From Chromobacterium violaceum ATCC 12472 (GTDB lineage Bacteria > Pseudomonadota > Gammaproteobacteria > Burkholderiales > Chromobacteriaceae), in contig NC_005085.1 of the NCBI RefSeq assembly GCF_000007705.1, forward strand, positions 4,597,752 through 4,661,751: DNA of 64,000 nucleotides, read 5' to 3'. This document shows positions 58,689 through 64,000 of the stretch, in pieces. The notes under the pieces are model-generated. The model worked only from the letters and a program-made list of their open reading frames with translations, searched no databases and had not been told where the DNA came from. The first letter of the stretch is position 1, and every line of letters starts with the position of its first letter. Made by a program: the position numbers and the translations under genes.

Positions 58689-59084
58689 TGAGACTCCATG
58701 ATTTGGAATGATCCGACGCGGCCCGGGGACCGCATCCGCAGGTTCCGCCAACTCAGAACAACACGCCCAGCCAGGCGAAACGCGCCATTCGGCGCATTTC
58801 AGAGCGTTCCCCGCCGCCTCCCGCGGCGACGCATTCTATGCCAGCCCGGATTGGAGTAAAAACTCATGCTAATGGTGTTGGTTATTCAACAAAAATGATT
58901 CCAAACAAATACAGATAGGCGACCTGATATTTCCCAAAATCACTCAAAACCAGCATAAACACAAAAATCCATCCCAAAGGACAGGTATTCCATCTGGTTA
59001 CTTGACCTACTCTGTGCGCCCTCCGCGCCGGATCACGTCCGGCGCTCAGCCATACATAGCCATTCTGCGAAAACTGCAACAATC
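58689..59084. other. AT-rich intergenic region before the exporter/LuxE cluster
   Basis: About 400 bases between the divergent cdh and mdfA-like genes. The stretch 58855-59000 is strikingly AT-rich for this genome and probably holds the promoter of the plus-strand cluster. A 66-codon minus-strand frame inside it has no good ribosome site and is not called. The leader of the mdfA-like gene contains a perfect hairpin (separate entry). Confidence 0.5.
59025..59045 (+). promoter_or_regulatory. Leader hairpin before mdfA-like gene
   Basis: Perfect eight-base stem GCGCCGGA / TCCGGCGC with loop TCACG, ending 39 bases before the ATG. It lies in the presumed 5' leader, not at a gene end, and could be an operator palindrome or an attenuation structure. 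Confidence 0.4.
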
Positions 59085-60341
59085 ATGCCAGAAGAATCAT
59101 TCCGTCCGCTGCTGCACATTACCCGCCGCCAGGCGCTGCTGTTCTGCCTGCTGCTCACTGCCTTCGAACTGCTGACCTACCTGGCCAGCGACATGGTGAT
59201 GCCGGCCATGCTGCGCGTCACCGCCGATCTCGGCGCCGACAGCCGCCACGTGCCCACCGCCCTCAACGCCTTCCTGCTGGGCGGCATCGCCTTCCAGTGG
59301 CTGATCGGCCCATTGTCCGACCGCTTCGGCCGCCGGCCGCTGCTGTTATCCGGCACGCTGATCTTCGCGCTCGCCTGCCTGGCCGCCGCCGGCAGCCAGC
59401 ACATCGCCTGGTTCAATCTGCTGCGCTTCGTCCAGGGCATCGCGCTGGGCTTCATCGTGGTGGTCAGCTACCCGGCGCTGCAGGAAACCTTCGCCGAGCG
59501 CGACGCGGTGCGGCTGATGGCGCTGCTGGCCAATATCGCGCTCTTGTCGCCGCTGGCCGGCCCGCTGCTGGGCAGCCTGCTGCTGGAAATCCTGTCCTGG
59601 CGCCAGCTGTTCGCCGCGCTTGCCGCGGCCACCGCGCTGGTGATGCTGGGACTGTGGCGCTGGATGCCGGAAACGCTGGGCGCGCCGCGGCGCGACGGCC
59701 CGGCGCAACAGCCGGTGCCGCTGCGCCTGGGCGTGGCGCTGGCCAATTACCTAGCGCTGCTGAAGCACCGCGACTTCGTCTGCGGCAGCCTGGCGCTGGG
59801 CCTGCTGACCCTGCCGCTGATCGCCTGGATCGGCCTGTCGCCGCTGCTGCTGATCCGCCATCTCGGCTACAGCGGCCTGGAATACGGCCTGTGGCAGCTG
59901 CCGGTGTTCGGCGCGGTGATCGCCGGCAACCTGCTCTTGAACCGGCTGGCCGGGCGGATGGAATTGTCCAGCCTGCTGCGGCTGGCGCTGTGGCCGATGG
60001 CCGGCGGCCTGCTGCTGACCGGCCTCTCCGCGCCGCTGTTCCCGTCGCTGCCGGCGCTGGCCGCCTGCCTGGCGGTCTACGCCTTCGGCCTGGGCCTGGG
60101 CAACGCCACGCTGTACCGGCTGACGCTGTACAGCAGCGACAACGCCAAGGGCAGCGTCGCCGCGATGCTGGGCATGCTGTCCACCGCGATGCTGGGCGGC
60201 GGCAGCGCCATGCTCGCCTTGCTGGATGCCGGCGGCAGCCCGGCCCGCTTCGCCGCCGGCGTCAGCCTGGCCTCGCTGCTGGCCTTGCCGCCCTTGTGGA
60301 TGCTGCTGCGCCGCCCGCGGCCCGAGCCCGTCGCCGCCTGA
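59085..60341 (+). CDS. mdfA: MdfA-like multidrug/proton antiporter (MFS)
   Basis: A 12-helix exporter of 418 residues closely resembling MdfA. The first helix TAFELLTYLASDMVMPAML aligns with the MdfA region carrying essential Glu26 and Asp34. The loop motif is WLIGPLSDRFGRRPLLLSG, and motif C-like sequence follows in SPLAGPLLGSLLLEILSW. The second half contains AWIGLSPLLLIRHLGYSGLEYGLWQLPVFGAVIAGNLLL. MdfA exports cationic and neutral drugs by proton exchange. Here the gene is 29 bases upstream of a LuxE-like gene on the same strand, so it may export the product of that pathway. Confidence 0.9.
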   Translation: MPEESFRPLLHITRRQALLFCLLLTAFELLTYLASDMVMPAMLRVTADLGADSRHVPTALNAFLLGGIAFQWLIGPLSDRFGRRPLLLSGTLIFALACLAAAGSQHIAWFNLLRFVQGIALGFIVVVSYPALQETFAERDAVRLMALLANIALLSPLAGPLLGSLLLEILSWRQLFAALAAATALVMLGLWRWMPETLGAPRRDGPAQQPVPLRLGVALANYLALLKHRDFVCGSLALGLLTLPLIAWIGLSPLLLIRHLGYSGLEYGLWQLPVFGAVIAGNLLLNRLAGRMELSSLLRLALWPMAGGLLLTGLSAPLFPSLPALAACLAVYAFGLGLGNATLYRLTLYSSDNAKGSVAAMLGMLSTAMLGGGSAMLALLDAGGSPARFAAGVSLASLLALPPLWMLLRRPRPEPVAA

Positions 60342-60370
60342 CGCCCGTTTTCTTCATCACTGGAACCGCC

Positions 60371-61501
60371 ATGACCACGCTTTCCCATGTCGAGGCGCTG
60401 TGCGCGCTGGAACAACCGTACCGCGCCGACGCCGAATGCGACCGCCTGTTCGACGCCGCGATGCGCGAACTGGTCGACTACCACTGCGAGCACAGCCCCG
60501 GCTACCGCCGCTGGCTGGAGCAGAACGGCTTCACGCCGGAACGGCTGGCCGGCCTGTCCGACTGGTCGCAGCTGCCGCCGATCTTCGCCAACTACTTCAA
60601 GCGCAGGCTGCTGCTGAGCACGAGCGGCGAGGACGCGCTGGAGCTGACCTCGTCCGGCACCACCGGCCAGAAGAGCCGGATGCGTTACGACGAACGCAGC
60701 ATCGGCGCCGCCCAGCGCATGGTGGACCGCATCTTCGACCACTACGGCTGGAACACGCCGCAGCAGCCGTGCAACTACCTGCTGCTCAGCTACGAGCCGG
60801 CCGGCGCCATCACGCTCGGCACCGCCTACACCGACCAGTTCCTGTGCAAGTACGCGCCGGTGAAGCGCGCCGTCTACGCGCTGCGCCACAACGGCAAGGG
60901 CAACGAGTTCGACCCGTTCGGCGCGATACGCGCGCTGCAGGAATTCGCCGCGGAAGGCCTGCCGGTGCGCATCTTCGGTTTCCCCGCCTTCCTGTGGTTC
61001 GCGCTGGAGCGGATGCGCGACATGGGCCTGCCGCCGCTCGCCCTGCACCCGGAATCGCTGGTCTTTCTCGGCGGCGGCTGGAAAACCCACGCCGACCAGG
61101 CCATCCCCAAGGCAGAGCTTTACCGCCGGCTGGGCGAGCAGCTGGGCCTGCCCGACGCCCGCTGCCGCGACGGCTACGGCTCGGTCGAGCACCCGGTGCC
61201 CTACGTCGAGTGCACCAACCACCGCTTCCACGTACCCAGCTGGGCGCGCGCCTGGGCGCGCGACACCGCGACGCTGGCGCGGCTGCCCTATGGCGAGGCC
61301 GGCTTCCTGCACCTGGTTTCGCCCTACATCACCTCCAGCCCGGCGCACAGCATGCTGCTGAGCGACCTGGCGGTGCTGCAGCTGGCCGAACGCTGCGGCT
61401 GCGGCCTGGCCACCGACTGGTTCGAGCTCTTGGGCCGCGCCGGCACCAGCAAGAGCCGCAGCTGCGCGATGGCCGCGTCCGAACTGATCAAGGAGTCCTG
61501 A
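60371..61501 (+). CDS. LuxE-like acyl-protein synthetase
   Basis: A 376-residue ATP-dependent acyl-activating enzyme of the LuxE family. In luminous bacteria LuxE activates fatty acid as acyl-AMP and passes it to LuxC. The nucleotide-binding segment LELTSSGTTGQKSRMRYDE lies at about 90-108. The start VDYHCEHSPGYRRWLEQNG and middle IFGFPAFLWFALERM are family-typical, and the C-terminal RCGCGLATDWFELLGRAG completes the domain. The substrate acid is unknown. The gene ends one base before the LuxC-fusion start, so the two are tightly coupled. No luciferase subunit genes were found in the window. Confidence 0.87.
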   Translation: MTTLSHVEALCALEQPYRADAECDRLFDAAMRELVDYHCEHSPGYRRWLEQNGFTPERLAGLSDWSQLPPIFANYFKRRLLLSTSGEDALELTSSGTTGQKSRMRYDERSIGAAQRMVDRIFDHYGWNTPQQPCNYLLLSYEPAGAITLGTAYTDQFLCKYAPVKRAVYALRHNGKGNEFDPFGAIRALQEFAAEGLPVRIFGFPAFLWFALERMRDMGLPPLALHPESLVFLGGGWKTHADQAIPKAELYRRLGEQLGLPDARCRDGYGSVEHPVPYVECTNHRFHVPSWARAWARDTATLARLPYGEAGFLHLVSPYITSSPAHSMLLSDLAVLQLAERCGCGLATDWFELLGRAGTSKSRSCAMAASELIKES

Positions 61502-61502
61502 C

Positions 61503-63908
61503 ATGTATCTGATTGATGGAGAACTGCGCGCCGACCTCGAGCTCGACGCGGCATTGGCCGCGCTGCGCGGCCGCCTGCCCGACGCGCTGGCTGCGGAGCC
61601 GGATGTCGACGCCGTGCTGTCCTGCGCCGAGCGTTTCGCCGACGCGCTGGCCGGCGCCGAGCGCCACCCGCTGCTGGACGAGCCCGGCCGCGCGCAACTG
61701 GCCGCCTTCTGCCGCCGCGAGGCGCTGCAGGCCAAGCTGGAGCGCGAGCTGGGCGAACGTCCGTTCTCGCTGCGCCGCCCCGACTACCGCGAGCCGCGCT
61801 TCGAGGCTTGGCGGCCGCTGGGGCTGGTGCTGCACGTGACGCCGTCCAACGCCGCGCTGCTGCCCTTCATGGCGGCGCTGGAAGGCCTGCTGGCCGGCAA
61901 CGTCAACTGGCTGCGCCCCAGCTCCAGCGATCAGGGCCTCAGCTCCCGGCTGCTGGCCGAGCTGCTGCGCCATGACGCCAGCGGCAGGCTGGCCGCCCGC
62001 GTCGCCGTGCTGCCGGCGCCGAGCGACGCGCTGCCGCGGCTGATGGCCGACGCCGACGGCGTGTCCGCCTGGGGCGGCGACGCCGCGCTGTCCGCGATCC
62101 GCGCGCGGCTGCCGGCCGGCTGCCGCTGGATAGACTGGGGCCATCGCGTCAGCTTCGCCTATCTCGACCCCGCCGCCGCCGCGGACGAGGCGCTGGACGC
62201 GCTGGCCGACGACATCTGCCGCTTCGACCAGCAAGCCTGCTCCAGCCCGCAGGCGCTGCTGGTGGACAGCGACGATCCGGCCGCGATCCACGAGATGGCG
62301 CGCCGGCTGGCCGCCGCGCTCGCCCGCCGCGCGCCGTTGTGGCCGGCGCTGACGCCGGACCTGCAGGAAGCCGCCGAGATCAGCGCCCGCATGGCCTTCC
62401 ACAAGCTGGACCAGGCTTTCGCCGACGATCAGGGCCAGGTGCTGTCCGGCCAGGGCTGGCGGCTGGCCTGGAGCATGGAACAGGAACTGGCGCCGTCGCC
62501 GCTGTTCCGCACCGTGGAGCTGCGGCCGGCCCCGCGCGCGGCGCTGGCCCGCATCCTGCGCCCCTGGCGCACCCACCTGCAAAGCTGCGGCCTGATCGCG
62601 CCGCCGGCGCGCTTGCCGGAGCTGAGCCGCATGCTGCTGGCCGCCGGCGTCAGCCGCGTCGCGCCGGCCGGCCGCATGCACGACGGCTACCACGGCGAGC
62701 CGCACGACGGCGTCTACGCGCTGCAGCGGCTGTCGCGCCGGGTATCGGTGAGCCTGGACGCCGCCGCGCTGCCCGGCCACGCCCACCTGGACGCGCCGCC
62801 GGCCGCGCCCGCGGGCCTGGCCGCGCTGCCGGTGATGGACAAGGCCGCCTTCCAGAGCCAGGCCGCCAGCGACAAGGCGCAGCTGTTCTTCCGCAGCGGC
62901 GGCAGCAGCGGCGCGCCCAAGCTGGCCGGCTTCAGCTACCGCGACTACCACCGCCAGATGCGCGCCGCCGCCGACGGCCTGCTGGCCGCCGGCCTCAACC
63001 CGGCCACCGACCGCGCGATGAACCTGCTCTACGGCGGCAAGCTGTACGGCGGCATGCTCAGCTTCTTCACCATCCTGGACCACATGGGCGTCGCGCAGTA
63101 CCCGATGGGCGGCCCGTCCGACGACGACTTCGCCGAGATCGCCCACTTCATCGTCGAGCAGCAGATCAACACCCTGATCGGCATGCCGGGCACGCTGCAC
63201 AGGCTGTTCGAGCGCGAGAACAAGGTGCTGCGCCGCTACGGCGGCGTGCGCAAGGTGTTCTGCGGCGGCGAGCACATCAGCGACGGCCAGCGCGCCTACA
63301 TCGGCAGCTTCGGCGTGGAGCTGATCCGTTCGGCGATGTACGGCTCGGTGGACGCCGGCCCGCTGGGCCACGCCTGCCCGCACTGCGCCGACGGCGAATT
63401 CCACCTGCTGGCCGAAACCCAGTGGCTGGAGGTGCTGGACATGGACAGCGACCTGCCGGCGGCGCGCGGCGCCGTCGGCCGCCTGGTGTTCACCTCGCGC
63501 GAGCGCGAGGCGCAGCGGGTAGAGCGCTACGACCTGGGCGACCTGGGCCAGTGGCTGGACGGCGGCTGCGCCTGCGGCCTGGCCGCGCCGCGTTTCCGCC
63601 TGACCGGCCGCCACGGCGCGCTGCTGCGGGTGGGCACCATCTTCGTCAATCCGGCCGCGCTGAGCGAGAAGATCGGCCTGCCCATGCAGTGGCTGGTCGA
63701 CCACGCCGACAGCGGCGGCGACCGCATCCGGCTGCTGGCCGACGGCGACCCGTGGGCGATACGCGGCCGCCTGCTGGAGGAGCCGATGCTGAATGAGGTG
63801 GTCGGCGGCGGCCTGCTGCAACTGGAAGTGGCCGCCACCCCGGCCGCCGAATTCCGCCGCCATCCGCACAGCGGCAAGACCCCGCTGGTGCTGGACCTGA
63901 GACGATGA
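61503..63908 (+). CDS. LuxC-type acyl reductase fused to a PaaK-like acyl-ligase domain
   Basis: An 801-residue two-domain protein. Residues ~1-425 are LuxC-like (acyl-CoA/acyl-protein reductase, aldehyde dehydrogenase fold): cofactor region LVLHVTPSNAALLPFMAALEG (109-129), NVNWLRPSS and the catalytic Cys246 in CRFDQQACSSPQALL. Residues ~440-801 form an adenylate-forming ligase: the P-loop FFRSGGSSGAPKLAGFSY (462-479), IGMPGTLHRLFERE, GGEHISDGQR, AMYGSVDAGPLG and ERYDLGDLGQW, as in phenylacetate-CoA ligases. A CPHC pair follows YGSVDAGPLGHA. The fusion suggests one chain that activates an acid and reduces it to an aldehyde. It follows the LuxE-like gene by one base. Confidence 0.87.
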   Translation: MYLIDGELRADLELDAALAALRGRLPDALAAEPDVDAVLSCAERFADALAGAERHPLLDEPGRAQLAAFCRREALQAKLERELGERPFSLRRPDYREPRFEAWRPLGLVLHVTPSNAALLPFMAALEGLLAGNVNWLRPSSSDQGLSSRLLAELLRHDASGRLAARVAVLPAPSDALPRLMADADGVSAWGGDAALSAIRARLPAGCRWIDWGHRVSFAYLDPAAAADEALDALADDICRFDQQACSSPQALLVDSDDPAAIHEMARRLAAALARRAPLWPALTPDLQEAAEISARMAFHKLDQAFADDQGQVLSGQGWRLAWSMEQELAPSPLFRTVELRPAPRAALARILRPWRTHLQSCGLIAPPARLPELSRMLLAAGVSRVAPAGRMHDGYHGEPHDGVYALQRLSRRVSVSLDAAALPGHAHLDAPPAAPAGLAALPVMDKAAFQSQAASDKAQLFFRSGGSSGAPKLAGFSYRDYHRQMRAAADGLLAAGLNPATDRAMNLLYGGKLYGGMLSFFTILDHMGVAQYPMGGPSDDDFAEIAHFIVEQQINTLIGMPGTLHRLFERENKVLRRYGGVRKVFCGGEHISDGQRAYIGSFGVELIRSAMYGSVDAGPLGHACPHCADGEFHLLAETQWLEVLDMDSDLPAARGAVGRLVFTSREREAQRVERYDLGDLGQWLDGGCACGLAAPRFRLTGRHGALLRVGTIFVNPAALSEKIGLPMQWLVDHADSGGDRIRLLADGDPWAIRGRLLEEPMLNEVVGGGLLQLEVAATPAAEFRRHPHSGKTPLVLDLRR

Positions 63909-63914
63909 AACCCG

Positions 63915-63934
63915 GCCGGCGCCGCGGCGCCGGC
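63915..63934 (+). repeat. Perfect 20-base palindrome after the LuxC-ligase gene
   Basis: GCCGGCGCCG directly followed by its reverse complement. It lies six bases after the stop and 16 bases before the next ATG. It could be an intercistronic RNA hairpin, or a terminator lacking a T tract. Confidence 0.45.
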
Positions 63935-63950
63935 ATGTACACACATAATC

Positions 63951-64000
63951 ATGAATCCGAAACTGATATCGCTGGTCGAACACGCCCGCAACCATTCGCC
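63951..64000 (+). CDS. Start of a further gene, possibly LuxE/PaaK-like (partial)
   Basis: Only 16 full codons are visible: MNPKLISLVEHARNHS. The pattern LVEHARNHSP is typical of the N-termini of LuxE and phenylacetate-CoA-ligase-like proteins, so a third acyl-activating enzyme is likely. There is no clear ribosome site before this ATG; coupling to the upstream gene or a different start remains possible. An overlapping frame from 63935 (MYTHNHESE) is less family-like. Confidence 0.45.
   Translation, partial: MNPKLISLVEHARNHS

Noticed and set aside
58882-59082. A 66-codon minus-strand frame upstream of the mdfA-like gene
   Set aside because: It lies in the probable promoter region, lacks a convincing ribosome site and has no family features.
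59085-64000. Calling the LuxC/LuxE cluster a bioluminescence operon
   Set aside because: No luxA, luxB or luxD genes are in the window and the reductase is fused to a ligase, which is not the luminous arrangement.

Overview
The window is one stretch of a GC-rich (roughly two-thirds G+C by eye) bacterial chromosome. It looks like a betaproteobacterium of the order Neisseriales, most likely Chromobacterium or a close relative. This rests on gene content and protein resemblance, not on a database search: def-fmt-htpX and LysM-dprA-smg-topA linkages, a GshA of the acidithiobacilli/Neisseriales type, SecA with a C-terminal zinc motif, a darcynin-family protein and a DUF2087 protein. No rRNA, tRNA, insertion sequence, prophage or CRISPR array was recognised.

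Layout. 0-7.4 kb is housekeeping: htpX (cut by the left edge), fmt and def on the minus strand, then LysM protein, dprA, smg and topA on the plus strand. 7.4-9.5 kb is an AT-richer patch with one unrecognised 425-residue protein and a gene-free stretch. 9.5-16.1 kb is mostly minus strand: a DUF1622 membrane protein, dgkA, gshB, gshA, a pgaB-type deacetylase without other pga genes, and a PfkB sugar/nucleoside kinase. 16.2-32 kb holds a thioredoxin-like protein, DUF2087 protein, secA, a PhoD phosphatase, a two-gene ABC importer, a DciA-like protein, an AcpA/phospholipase C-like enzyme, an LprI-like protein, an MscS channel and proA. 32-36.6 kb is an accessory island: LysR regulator, thiolase, MFS exporter and a free-standing thioester-reductase-like enzyme. 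36.7-57 kb mixes a WbuC-type cupin, DUF2252, a chemoreceptor, PuuA-like glutamine synthetase, a universal stress protein, TlyA, a BCCT transporter, YceH, a YfaZ-like porin, two large peptidases, ltaE, a TetR regulator, darcynin and tcdA. 57.4-64 kb ends with a VOC protein, Cdh, and a plus-strand cluster of MdfA-like exporter, LuxE-like synthetase, a LuxC/acyl-ligase fusion and the start of another gene.

Three signals deserve most attention. First, a cluster of eight DnaA-box-like 9-mers lies in the intergenic region at 37678-37848, with no dnaA nearby. Second, the LuxE / LuxC-ligase fusion cluster at the right edge looks like an acyl-activation and reduction pathway with its own exporter, but no luciferase genes are visible. 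Third, a dense array of perfect inverted repeats (57106-57339) fills the gap between tcdA and the VOC gene and could be a structured RNA or a dispersed palindromic element. The island at 32-36.6 kb and the orphan 425-residue protein are the main other accessory candidates.
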